64,000 bases of DNA from Serinus canaria (taxonomy: Eukaryota > Chordata > Aves > Passeriformes > Fringillidae). This document shows positions 1-10,904 of the stretch, piece by piece. The notes beneath the pieces were generated by a model. The model searched no databases. It had not been told where the DNA came from and saw nothing but the letters and a program-made list of their open reading frames with translations. Positions within the stretch are counted from its first letter, which is position 1. Every line of letters begins with the position of its first letter. The DNA lies in assembly GCF_022539315.1 (NCBI RefSeq), contig NC_066342.1, positions 17,873,346 through 17,937,345 of the forward strand, given 5' to 3'. The position numbers and the translations under genes were made by a program.

Positions 1-64
1 AGATTTGAAACTAGATGATCTTTAAGGTCCCTTCCAACCCAAACCATTCTAGGATTCTATGAAT
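1..64 (+). repeat. CR1 LINE 3' tail fragment
   Basis: The segment ends with the typical CR1 3' terminus: a 'gatgatctttaaggtccc' block, 'ccaacccaaaccattct' and then GATTCTATGA-like octamers. CR1 is the dominant LINE of birds and inserts as 5'-truncated copies. Only the extreme tail is inside the window; the rest lies off the left edge. Confidence 0.75.
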
Positions 65-294
65 GAGCAAGCCAGCCTGGACCTCCAACCTTCCCGCAGG
101 TAACCTGGCCATCAAAGGCAGATCTTTCCACTCTGCCAGATTTAGTCTGCCAATGCACAAACTGATGTGGCATTTCACTGCCTGAAGGAGACCCCCAGCT
201 TCCTGTCCATCCCTGCTTTCCTCCAGCCAGTGATACAGCCTGTATCAGCCTCCATCACCTCCAAAAAAAAACAGTTGAATCCCCATCATAATGG

Positions 295-547
295 TTCTAA
301 TCTAAAAGAGGGGAGATTCAGACTAGATAGAATAAAGAAATTTTTTACAATGAGGGTGGTGAAACACTGGCACAGGTTGCCCAGAGAGGTGGTAGATGTG
401 CATTGCCTGGAAACATTAAAGGTTAGGTTGGACGGGGGTCTGAGCAACCTGGTCAGGTTGAAGATGTCCCAGATCATGGCAAGGGGGTTGGACTGGATGA
501 CCTTTAAAGGTTCCTTCCAACCCAAACCATTCTGTGATTCTATGATC
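295..547 (+). repeat. CR1 LINE 3' fragment
   Basis: The stretch contains the conserved CR1 3' UTR phrases 'acaggttgcccagagaggt', 'ttggactggatgacctttaa' and a closing 'ctgtgattctatga'. It is a 5'-truncated copy in plus orientation. The apparent ORFs over it on both strands are repeat translation and not genes. It sits in SMAD7 intron 1, antisense to the gene. Confidence 0.85.
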
Positions 548-2880
548 ATGGGCACTGGTGACCACTTTAAGAGCCCATATTGGTCCTGGTATTCTTGTCT
601 GTCTGTCCATATCAAACACAAGACATGGCACTAAATACTTATATATTTTTGTTGCCACTATCACACTTGATGGAAAAGCAAAAGTTTCTTGCTGAATGCA
701 TATTCCCAGCTCTATCAGCAGATGCAGCTGCCCAAGTCTAAATGGAGGGACCATCCTCCCCCTAAGGTCCCAGTGGAGAAGATGGCTGAGACAGGAAACC
801 CTTGGTCCTCCCCAGAAGAAATGCCAAGAAACCCTGAGCTAGGAAAACCCACCTGCAACAACAGACTTCCAGGCTCCACTTCAGCCTGTTGCAGCCCAGT
901 AAAGAGTTCAGCTGTAAAACAGATTTTTCTTTCAAAAAGGAAAAAAAGGAGGATTTTTTTGTGAGTAACCCAGTTGTTCCTGTGTTTCTGATAGGCAGCA
1001 TTAATCACTTCCTATTGGCCAATAGGAATAACTTTTCCTTTCAAAATGGCACATTCATGTTCTGCAGCTTTTCTGTTTAGACACGTTTTGCTACTTTATG
1101 TCAACACTTGCTGATTAATAAATATTTCACTGGGCTAACTGAAAATGAGGTCCTGGCAGAGGCAGATTGGATATTTAAACCCTGCTAACAGATTGACCTA
1201 ACATCTTTTCAGGAAACTAAAATCAAGCTTTAAACCTTCTCTCCTGCAGCTCCCAAGCTCTTTATACCCCATGCAAGGATCATTGGTAAGTGGAAAGAAA
1301 AGCAATAAAGGCAGAAGAAATAGAAACTTTTGGGGAAGCACTGCAGGGATGCAGGCAAAATAATGCCAATCTCACACAAACCCACAAAATTTCGCAACTT
1401 GGCAGACCCTCAAAGTCTATTACAGAGCAACCATTCTGCATACCAGCACATGCTCAGGTGTTGAACCTACTCCAGATATCCTTATTTCATTCATGACTCT
1501 TTATCTCCTGGCTTTTTCATGCTGAAGCAAAATAGTTCATGCTTCATGACCCAATTTTGAGTTAAACATCTTTGCTTATTTCCACAAGTCATAAAAGGAC
1601 TTATAAGTGTTTCTTAAAAAGTGTGCAGAGGGGGGAAAAACAACAGTCCAGCCTCCAAAGGAACAGTAGGCAAGATGGGACATCACACAGTACCAAAGCA
1701 ACCTCAAGGTTGGGGTTTCTTTTAGTCCCAAAAAACTGATGAGCAACAATTTAACCGAAGCTGTTCTTTTGTCAAAAAAAAAAACCAAAAAAAAAACCAA
1801 AACAATAACTTAGTACTGGTCTTCTTTGCCTCCGTGTACCACCATGCCCTTCCTGACTGCCATGGCCATGGGACATGATCACAGAGACCACTGTGCTCCA
1901 TCCAGCACTCCAGATCCACTAATTTTGAGGAGCCAGGAGCTGCTCCTTCCTGACCTGCTCCCCTTTCTGATTCTCCCCACATCTCCTCCTTCTTACAGAC
2001 AGATTTATCTCACACCTGGCAAGCTCACTGCCAACCAAGCGTTTATGCAGACAATCACAAAGGAGCTGGTGCCAACCTCAAATGGGCTTCTCCCCTGGCA
2101 CCCTGACATTCAATTACAAGCAACAGGCATGCAAAACTGTGCTAAAAAATAAAAAAAAAGAACAAGAAAAAAAAACATTTCAACCCCTTTTCCTAATTTT
2201 TTTCAACCTGACAAGGTGGGATTAAATTCCTTTAAAAAGACAAAGATTTCTAACAAGTCCATTTATCGAGATTCATTTGGATTCCCAGGAATCAGGGAGA
2301 TGAGGTGCTGGTTCCTAGCATAAATCCCTACAAAATTCACCTAGGGGCGTGGGAGCACCCCCATTTCCAACTGGGCCCCATTATTTTCCTGGCTGATCCA
2401 AGCAATGCAGGCCTGTGCTGCAGTGCAATCCCTCCTAGAGTTTCTTGTCAAAGTTTTAAAATCCTACTTTATGCAGAGGGTGTCTTAGATAAATTATATG
2501 CTAATTATATGTTAATTCTTCAAGGAGTAGCAGGAAGCACAGAGGCAAGCAGCCCAAAAGCAAAATGCATGACAAAGACTGGAGATGTTTCCCTTAGCTA
2601 AGAAAGGGGCTGTTTTCCCTTTTATCTGTAGTCTGCATTGAAAAAAGTCCACTTACCCCTTGGCTTGAGAAAATCCATTGGATATCTGGAGTAGGGTGGA
2701 GGGGGAGACTCTGGAATTAGAAAAGTACAGAGAAAATAAAGGCAGAGCCATGAGAAAGAAAAAAAAAAAAAAAGAAAAAAAATGGGAATTTATCATAACA
2801 GTGGTATTCTTTCAGCAAAACTGTCTTAGCTCTGGGGGTTGGAGGCAGGGCAGAGGCGGTGATTGCCTTGATATTTAGCT
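548..2880. other. SMAD7 intron 1, no gene seen
   Basis: No coding region, RNA gene or complete mobile element is recognisable here. The sequence is moderately AT-rich with A/T homopolymers (for example near 1780 and 2760). No SMAD7 exon 2 is visible on the minus strand, so the remaining exons must lie left of the window. Confidence 0.5.
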
Positions 2881-3266
2881 GTCAGATAAACAAAAGAGGC
2901 CGTCTGGCGCCAGCCTCCGTGCTATCTACTCGGGCTGTCTGATCGGGGCCTCCTTGGCTCGGCGGAGCCGCAGCAGCGCTTGGGCCGCTCGGCCCTTAAC
3001 CCCCAGCATCGCGCGGAGACGGACGAGAGACAGCTCCGCCCGCCGCGCCGGGGTCCCCGAGGCGGGAACTCCCCCCCTCTCCTCTAAACAGAAAAAAAAA
3101 AACCATAAACCAAGGCAATGGAAATGCGGTTTCGTGTGTTGGTTTGTTGGTTTGTTTTGTTTTTTTTTCAGAGGGAAAAAAAAAATTGGTGGGCCGGAAG
3201 GCGAATGGGGCTTCATCCCTCCATCCCCTCCATCTTCCCGCGCCCCTGCTCCCTCCGCCGCCGTAC

Positions 3267-3778
3267 CTAGCTCGCACAGCCGGCTGAGGTGGTGCGGGTT
3301 GCAGCAAACAAGCTCGGAGTGAGCCTTACTGTAGGATTCACAGCAACATAACCGCTTCACTTTGGAGCAGTGGCGGAGGTCGGGCCAGCGGAACACCTTG
3401 CAGAGCAGCATCGGCAGAGGGTACCAGTGCTGGCCCAGCCGGGAGTCAGCCTTGGCGGGCAGCAGCAGGCAGGAGGTCCGCGCCCCACCGCGGGACTCGA
3501 CGGCGTGCAGCAGCTCCTCCAGCTGCCGCTCTTTCAGCCGCTTCAGCACGGCGTGGACCAGCGCCTTCAGTTCCGCCTCCGCTCCCGCCGACGCCCGCCA
3601 CGCCGCGGCCCGCCTTGCCCGGGCAGCACCCGCGCCCCCCGCCCAAGTGCGCCCGGGGCTCGGCCACCGCCGCCGCCGCGCCGGGCTCGCCCGCCGCCGC
3701 CTCCTCCTCCTCCTCGCCGCCGGGCGCGCGGCTCCGCCAGAGCCGCCGGACGAGCACCGAGCGTTTGGTCCTGAACAT
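3267..3778 (-). CDS. SMAD7: SMAD7 exon 1 (inhibitory SMAD), with an apparent frameshift
   Basis: SMAD7 is the inhibitory SMAD that blocks TGF-beta/BMP receptor signalling and recruits SMURF ubiquitin ligases. The minus-strand ATG at 3778 opens with MFRTKRSVLVRRLWRSRAPG, the SMAD7-type N-terminus (SMAD6 differs here), followed by an acidic Glu run and a Gly/Ala-rich stretch. The MH1 region follows, with LKERQLEELLHAVESRGG, LCKVFRWPDLRHCSKVKRL and the cysteine/histidine block ending LVCCNPHHLSRLCELG. The exon ends at a GT donor (GTACGG, minus strand at 3266-3261). The N-terminal part and the MH1 part lie in different frames. The shift falls at about 3580-3620 in a GC-rich segment. The initial frame otherwise stops at 3446 after about 110 codons. 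This is either a base-calling error or real decay of a W-linked copy. MH2 exons are outside the window. Confidence 0.93.
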
Positions 3779-5099
3779 GCGGGACGAGAGGAGGGGCCCC
3801 CGGCTACAAAACGGGCATGTCGTCCGCCGTGCATGAAGGGGCCGGGAGCCGAGACGCGGCGGCGGCGGCGGCCAGCGGCGGGCGGCGGCAGGGCCAAGGC
3901 GGGCTGTGACATGCGCCAGTCTCCGCGCTTGGGCCGCGGGCCCCACCGCCTCCTGCGGGGGGCTACACCGGTCGCGCCTCCGCTCGCTGCGAGGGCGCAA
4001 GAGAGGAAAAAAAATCAAATTCGGAAAAAACCGGGGGGGGGGGGGGGGGGGGGAAACCGCTGCTCGCCTCGGCTTTGCACTTAAAAGAAAAAGCCCGTCT
4101 AGAACCTGCGGCGCCCGAAACGGGAAGAGGGGGGCGGAGGCTGTCGGCGCCGCGCCGCCCTGTGAGACGGCGGAGCGCGGCCGAACCCGCGGGAGAACCT
4201 TGGCTGCCCAGGGGCCGCAGTGCCCATCAACCCGCTAGCCGGGGAGGGAGTGCGGGGAGATAAGGAGGCAGGGATACAGCAGCGCAGAATCAAAGGATAA
4301 AAAATAAAAAGCGATTCAAAAGGGTGTGTAGTGAAAAAAAAATTAGAAATATTAAAAAAACCTGAAACACTAACCCTAAGGTTTGGACGTCGGTTTAAGC
4401 ATGTCACAAAAGAGACGAACAAGCGCATCCAGTGTTGTATCCCTTTTTAAAGCCCGGGTCGTCTTGAGGGAGTGTTCGAGGTGGACTCTTTTCCTTCTTT
4501 TTTCCAAAGATTTTAATCCACATGGACACATCTTGATCCGACTGCTACGAAAAGAGCGGGGGGGGGGGGGAAGGAAAGTGGGGCTGTGTCCCCTCCTCCT
4601 TGCCTTTCCCAGTAGCGTACCGCGGCGGGGGCAGCCGCGCCGAGCCAAGCCAGCAGCCCGCAGCTCCCGGCGGTGCTTACGATTGAGGGGCTGCCCACCG
4701 CCTGGCGACCCTCTCCTTGCTGCCAGCCCCTCTGTTTCGGTGTTTAGGGTTTTTTCCTCCTGTCTCCTCCTTCCTACCCGCCTTCCTTCCCCCCCTCCCA
4801 CTTCTTCCTCCTCCTCTTCCTCTTTGTCCTCCTCCTCCTTTCTTGGCTTGGGTTGTTTTTTTTTTGTTTTCCTTCCCTCCACTCTGTGCAACGAGCCTCC
4901 ATCCCCGCACGAGCGCCTCCGTATTGTCCTGGCTGCCGGAAAGAGGAACCCCAGCGACTGAGCGGGGCACGGCGGGAGCGGAGCCGACGGCGGCGCGATG
5001 CCTGCGCCCCCTCTCCTCCGCTCAGTCCCCCGCTCTGCTCCCCCCCTGGCTCCGGCGGCGACTCGCAGTGCGCAGCGGCTCGGCCCTGCCCGGCCCCGT

Positions 5100-5116
5100 C
5101 ACGTGGGCGTCTAGAC
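5100..5116. promoter_or_regulatory. E-box CACGTG plus SMAD-binding palindrome GTCTAGAC
   Basis: CACGTG at 5100-5105 is followed three bases later by the perfect palindrome GTCTAGAC at 5109-5116. The same 8-bp palindrome is the established SMAD3/4 element of mammalian SMAD7 promoters, through which TGF-beta induces its own inhibitor. Next to an E-box and upstream of SMAD7 on the correct side, it is probably the conserved autoregulatory element. It lies 1331 bases upstream of the ATG. Confidence 0.75.
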
Positions 5117-5296
5117 ACCGTGTCGCTCCAGGGGAAAAGAAATAAACCTATATGTTATATTTACCTCCAACCGCCTTACACAATCGACGACTGGGGTTGC
5201 TGAAAGTTTGTGGGTCCCCCCCCGTCCCCGTTCCCCCATCCCAATCTCCATCCGTGCCCCAGGTTAAGGGGCCCCCTCCGGGAGCACGGCGAGGGT

Positions 5297-7053
5297 GCGG
5301 AGCCGCTGGTCTCTCCCCTACACCCAGCGGGGCAGAGCAGAGGGAGCCTCCGGGGCCGGGGTGTGACGGACCCCACTGTAAGTATTGAAATATTAAACCA
5401 AATCAGTCAGAAAAATTTAAAAGTTTATTTATATGTATATATATGGTTCTGGGCATCGAAAGAGGACACGGCACAAAAAGCAATAATAATAATACTTTCC
5501 ACTTTTACAGCACTGGTCGCCAAAGGATGGGAAAATATTTCATGAGGGTTGGTACACTTCAATTCTCACCAAATGCAAAGCAGAAATGATCAGCATATAG
5601 CACTCTGATATTCTCATACTACTAGTCATAATAATCCCTTGCACCCTGGGAGCTCTGCAGATCCCACATTCCAAATGTGGACATGCTGAGTGTTGAGAGC
5701 TTTTTGCAAGACAATGGACATATGCAACATATGCGCAATCCGGCCTTCATAGAAACTGAGTAAGGTCACCATGCCCTTGAAGGACACAAAAGGAGAAGAA
5801 CACGCTCAAAAGCAGACACTTCAGGATTTAAAGGCAGACAAGAAAACTGCAGCAAGATGCATGAAGAAGAAAGACTAACTAAAATTAACTGAAAGCTTAA
5901 AACGCAAGTGCAAAAGGATTTAACCAATCATGTATTAGCTTGAGGCATTGTTGTAAATGATCAAATCGGCAGCCAAATTTATATAAAAAATTTATAGATT
6001 TATTAGATCAACAACTAAAAAATAGAATATTTTAAAACCGCCACAGCCAAGACAGCGTCAACCCCAGACTTTGACGCTGGGTGAACCTGGGTCAAACTGA
6101 CGTAGTGTCAGCATCTCCCCAAAGTTTCACATCAACTGCTCCATGTAGCCAGCTTATATACAGTTTATTCTGCCTGAAGCAGAAATGACCTAAGATTTCT
6201 GTAAGTCCCTACATATGTATAACGGGGACTATATAGATTCAGTCCTTGTACAAAAGTCAGTCCATAGGTTTGGATGGCTGTCTGGGCTCCTCAAGATAGT
6301 CTCTTTTTCAGTTGTAGCCGTTCCTTGATGTAATCTCTTCCAGGTGCTGTTCTGTGAATGTTCTGGACATTCCTGGGAAATGGTCGATGATTTCCCAGGA
6401 AGGACTCATTCATTTGTTAATAGTCATGATTTTATCTTGCCCAGGAAGGACTCATTCATTCGTTAATAGTCATGATTTTATCTGGGCAAGTCCTGGAAAT
6501 CTTTTGAATAGAAAGGAAAGCCCTGCTTTTGGCCATGGGGGTCAGAGGCATGGTTGGATCTTTATAATTTTTATACAGTTACAAAGCATGAATTATCTCT
6601 ATCATATACTACAATCCCTCCCCATTTATTTTACTAATTTAATTCATGCTTCTAATTTATTAATTTTCTATTTCTACTCATCACCATTGAGGGTTCCTCA
6701 CAAACGGAGTACCTCTTAAACTGTTTGGTATTACCCTTGTGGGATGCCCTGATACACTACACTACTCCTTTCTTCAGTGTTTGTACCTTTCAAACCTTGC
6801 CAATGCTTCTGCAGCATTGCTGGCATACCTTCTTTCTCCTAGGTGCATAATCTTAGATCTATCACTTCTGGAAGCTCCCTTTGAGTCTATGGGGGCTATT
6901 GCAATCTGCATTTCCCTGACTACAGAGTGGATCAATCTGATAAAACACGGAATCAGACAGGGTAGGAATAGGATCCCGGCTACTGAACAGAGCACAAGAA
7001 ATATTACTTTGTTTCTACCATGCTCTATCGAATAACTTGTCTCACCAGGAGGA
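5297..7053. repeat. Tandem duplication, copy A (1757 bp)
   Basis: This block repeats almost exactly as 7054-8808. It holds about 650 bp of SMAD7 promoter-flank DNA, one full LTR (5949-6613) and about 440 bp of the adjoining retroviral env 3' region. The right end ('ccaggagga') abuts 'gcggagccgctgg', which is the sequence starting copy B. The breakpoints therefore lie in host promoter DNA and in env. It is either a very recent duplication or an assembly duplication. Confidence 0.95.
5949..6613 (-). mobile_element. LTR of gamma-like provirus G1, duplicated copy
   Basis: On the minus strand it starts TGTAGTATATG and ends TACAACA, an imperfect 7-bp terminal inverted repeat. A minus-strand AATAAA lies at 5999-6004. 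Compared with the 5' LTR it has a tandem duplication of about 40-46 bp around 'ggaaggactcattcatt'. It is in the same orientation as SMAD7 and about 0.8 kb upstream of the SMAD palindrome. Confidence 0.88.
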
Positions 7054-8808
7054 GCGGAGCCGCTGGTCTCTCCCCTACACCCAGCGGGGCAGAGCAGAGG
7101 GAGCCTCCGGGGCCGGGGTGTGACGGACCCCACTGTAAGTATTGAAATATTAAACCAAATCAGTCAGAAAAATTTAAAAGTTTATTTATATGTATATATA
7201 TGGTTCTGGGCATCGAAAGAGGACACGGCACAAAAAGCAATAATAATAATACTTTCCACTTTTACAGCACTGGTCGCCAAAGGATGGGAAAATATTTCAT
7301 GAGGGTTGGTACACTTCAATTCTCACCAAATGCAAAGCAGAAATGATCAGCATATAGCACTCTGATATTCTCATACTACTAGTCATAATAATCCCTTGCA
7401 CCCTGGGAGCTCTGCAGATCCCACATTCCAAATGTGGACATGCTGAGTGTTGAGAGCTTTTTGCAAGACAATGGACATATGCAACATATGCGCAATCCGG
7501 CCTTCATAGAAACTGAGTAAGGTCACCATGCCCTTGAAGGACACAAAAGGAGAAGAACACGCTCAAAAGCAGACACTTCAGGATTTAAAGGCAGACAAGA
7601 AAACTGCAGCAAGATGCATGAAGAAGAAAGACTAACTAAAATTAACTGAAAGCTTAAAACGCAAGTGCAAAAGGATTTAACCAATCATGTATTAGCTTGA
7701 GGCATTGTTGTAAATGATCAAATCGGCAGCCAAATTTATATAAAAAATTTATAGATTTATTAGATCAACAACTAAAAAATAGAATATTTTAAAACCGCCA
7801 CAGCCAAGACAGCGTCAACCCCAGACTTTGACGCTGGGTGAACCTGGGTCAAACTGACGTAGTGTCAGCATCTCCCCAAAGTTTCACATCAACTGCTCCA
7901 TGTAGCCAGCTTATATACAGTTTATTCTGCCTGAAGCAGAAATGACCTAAGATTTCTGTAAGTCCCTACATATGTATAACGGGGACTATATAGATTCATT
8001 CCTTGTACAAAAGTCAGTCCATAGGTTTGGATGGCTGTCTGGGCTCCTCAAGATAGTCTCTTTTTCAGTTGTAGCCGTTCCTTGATGTAATCTCTTCCAG
8101 GTGCTGTTCTGTGAATGTTCTGGACATTCCTGGGAAATGGTCGATGATTTCCCAGGAAGGACTCATTCATTTGTTAATAGTCATGATTTTATCTTGCCCA
8201 GGAAGGACTCATTCATTCGTTAATAGTCATGATTTTATCTGGGCAAGTCCTGGAAATCTTTTGAATAGAAAGGAAAGCCCTGCTTTTGGCCATGGGGGTC
8301 AGAGGCATGGTTGGATCTTTATAATTTTTATACAGTTACAAAGCATGAATTATCTCTATCATATACTACAATCCCTCCCCATTTATTTTACTAATTTAAT
8401 TCATGCTTCTAATTTATTAATTTTCTATTTCTACTCATCACCATTGAGGGTTCCTCACAAACGGAGTACCTCTTAAACTGTTTGGTATTACCCTTGTGGG
8501 ATGCCCTGATACACTACACTACTCCTTTCTTCAGTGTTTTACCTTTCAAACCTTGCCAATGCTTCTGCAGCATTGCTGGCATACCTTCTTTCTCCTAGGT
8601 GCATAATCTTAGATCTATCACTTCTGGAAGCTCCCTTTGAGTCTATGGGGGCTATTGCAATCTGCATTTCCCTGACTACAGAGTGGATCAATCTGATAAA
8701 ACACGGAATCAGACAGGGTAGGAATAGGATCCCGGCTACTGAACAGAGCACAAGAAATATTACTTTGTTCTACCATGCTCTATCGAATAACTTGTCTCAC
8801 CAGGAGGA
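7054..8808. repeat. Tandem duplication, copy B (1755 bp)
   Basis: Copy B matches copy A at a constant offset of 1757 until two single-base deletions near 8540 and 8769. One substitution is visible near 7998. Unlike copy A, it runs on without a break into the rest of the G1 env at 8809. Copy B is therefore the one joined to the provirus, and copy A carries the original host-LTR junction. Confidence 0.95.
7706..8370 (-). mobile_element. 3' LTR of gamma-like provirus G1
   Basis: This LTR is nearly identical to 5949-6613 and is the one contiguous with the G1 interior. The minus-strand polypurine tract AAATGGGGAGGGAT lies immediately upstream (8371-8384) of the LTR start TGTAGTA. The LTR 3' end reads into duplicated host DNA at 7705. 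Confidence 0.9.
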
Positions 8809-10904
8809 CTGCAAAATCGAATTCCATTTTTGGATGGGGACATGGGCCACTTTTTTGATTTCAGCCGCCAAACCTCTTATGGTTTCCCCATAATCGTCAA
8901 TTTCAATACTACGTTCTGATTCATTACATTTCCCACGCATCCCTCCTTCTTCAGCCAGCAAATAGTCTAGTGCTATTCGATTCTGGTACACAAAGGCTCT
9001 CACCTGTGTGTGCTGCCAACTTAGTAAATCTAGGGCTTCAGAGGTGTGATTTGATACAATTTCCAGAACTGCTTGCAATCTGATCAGCCTGTTCAGTAGG
9101 TAAATCGGGGTCTTATATCCATAGCTTCTATCTTGTGCCCATGTGGCTGGCCCATAATAATAGATTATTCTTGCTGCTGGCCTCTCCTCTTCCCCCCAAG
9201 CTTGCTTCCCGCTTATCACTGGTATCATCTTCTTCAGACTCCTCCTCGCCCTCTTCAAGGTCTCGTACAATGGAGCCCCTAACAGATTGCTTTTTGTTCT
9301 TGGGAGAGTGAAGAAAACTGGCCTGATCATACCTAGAGTGCAAGACCCTTTCCACCTTGGGGGTAATTCACTGTATGCCTTTTTTCGGCAGATCTAATAA
9401 ATCTCATCCGGGGCTTTCCATTTAATGTTTATTATCCCTGGGTCTCCCCAGAATTCTCTCACACTTTCCAAGGATTGGAAAGGGTTGGCTCCTGGACTTT
9501 GAACCCAGCATAACCCTATTCTCTCGTCCCACTCACAATTTGTATCATTTTTCAGGCTCCAATACCCCAAAGGATGGGCAGGGAGCCATGCCTTGCTTTT
9601 TGAATCAGAGTTCACTGTCAGAGTAGATACACATGGAGTGTATCCTACCATTTCGGTGTATTCTCTCCCCTCCCGACTGACACAAATTGAGCTAATCACT
9701 CTTTGGTCCAAAACTCACCCCTCAGGCCTCTGTACCAATTTTGAGACCCTTGGGCTATCCCATTTCAGAAGTTGTTCTGGAGCCAAACCTTCCCCTTTCT
9801 ATGGCCATATCTCTGCAGATTTCAGCCCCCCACAAATCCAACAGTTCGACAAACTCATTTCTGTTGCAATTTCTTGAGTTAGATCAATGAATAAGTTCCT
9901 GTCTGGGGAAGGTAATTCCCCATCAGCGTATTGTTTTTCCAATACCTCGTACTATTCACTCAATGTTTTCAACCTCTCCTGCTCAATTTTCTGTTTCTTC
10001 AATTCTGACTCCCTTCTTTTCATTTCTGAATTATTTCTTTCATCTTTCCTTCAGGATCCTCATCATCTTTGTTGTTCACAAAACAAACCACCCTATCATA
10101 TGGCAGGCACACTGTCATCATTTGCTCATGCCAGATCCAATATGAGTGGGTTCTTCTTCCGAGTAATTTTATTATCAAATTTCGTATTCTTTGTCACCCA
10201 ATACGTTTTCCCATTCATCATGCATATCCCTAACCTTGTGCTATCATAGCACAAAGGGTTCACCTGGTGACATGCAATAAAGATTGACTCTGTCTTTCCC
10301 CCGACCCACATAGTTCGGTTACATGGTCACAAATGGGGATTGACATCTGTTGTGTGTCACGTTTTTTCTTCTGGAACCTGTGATGGTTTGACTGCCCGTT
10401 CCTTAACCCTGCCTCGGGATTGATGCACCAAGTCCCAATTTCTAATTCACACAATTTCACTCAAGTGCCATTTTTCCAACAGTACTTGCTAGTTCCGTTC
10501 AGGCATTCCTCTGGGGCTTGGTATGTCGAGAGTCTCCTGTCCCCTGCAACTGGGACCACTTGAGTGCATTTTCCACACTCATCCACAGAGCTTTCCCTGT
10601 TCCTGGGGATCTCAGTGCTCAGACTCTGCGTCCTGCACATGGCTAGGCTCAGGCCAATCAGGATTCCCACTAGGCGTACTCCTCTGCCTTTGCCTCTGCC
10701 CCCTGGGGTGCCACCAGCGGCGAGGAAGACCATCTTTGCCGCAAGAGGAGTACTCTTCAGGGAAGACGCCCTTGGACCCAGCAGCATACCGCCTCTTAAA
10801 GGCGCCCCACTGAGACACCCTGATTGCATCGGAACTGCAAGGGACTCTGATGGATTTCCGGCATTCCACATCCAGAATTTCCGCTTGGGACCTAAGCTTT
10901 CCAC
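8539..10904 (-). pseudogene. env: G1 envelope glycoprotein remnant (SU and TM)
   Basis: A long leader from Met at 10904 precedes a hydrophobic signal segment (GVRLVGILIGLSLAMC, near 10660). An SU region with scattered cysteines follows. A stop lies at 10461 and a frame change near 10310. The TM part has a basic KRARR stretch near 9240 and heptad-like RLIRLQAVLEIVSNHTSEAL. QNRIALDYLLAEEGG follows, then RGKCNESERS where gamma-type TM proteins have a CX6CC motif; the expected cysteines read Arg, Arg, Ser. A stop lies at 8797-8799. The membrane span (VIFLVLCSVAGILFLPCLI) and a short tail end in copy B of the duplication. Confidence 0.75.

Larger units (their letters stand above)
1..3266 (-). other. 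SMAD7 intron 1 (5' part)
   Basis: The minus-strand donor GT at 3266-3265 follows the exon codons for Leu-Cys-Glu-Leu, matching the known SMAD7 exon 1 boundary at the end of the MH1 block. The intron continues off the left edge. A minus-strand ORF reading through the donor to 2926 is intron translation and contains lysine/phenylalanine homopolymers. Confidence 0.8.
2881..5296. promoter_or_regulatory. CpG-rich promoter island of SMAD7
   Basis: GC- and CpG-rich sequence surrounds SMAD7 exon 1, from the start of intron 1 to the upstream promoter. It includes a poly-G run at 4032-4052, a second G run near 4559, and long pyrimidine tracts at 4750-4860. Several plus-strand ORFs of 110-240 codons run through it, but they are composition artefacts of GC-rich DNA. 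Transcription of SMAD7 would run right to left. The exact transcription start cannot be read from sequence alone. Confidence 0.7.

Noticed and set aside
2926..3266. C-terminal extension of the SMAD7 reading frame
   Set aside because: It runs past a GT splice donor into intron sequence with homopolymers.
3362..4084. Plus-strand ORF of 240 codons over SMAD7 exon 1
   Set aside because: It is antisense to the conserved SMAD7 coding sequence and arises from GC-rich composition.
4376..4970. Glu/Arg/Lys-rich minus-strand ORFs
   Set aside because: They translate a pyrimidine tract in the SMAD7 5' region; no conserved motif or domain is visible.
6354..6719. Plus-strand 121-codon ORF, repeated at 8111-8476
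   Set aside because: It is an antisense reading of the G1 LTR, duplicated only because the LTR is.
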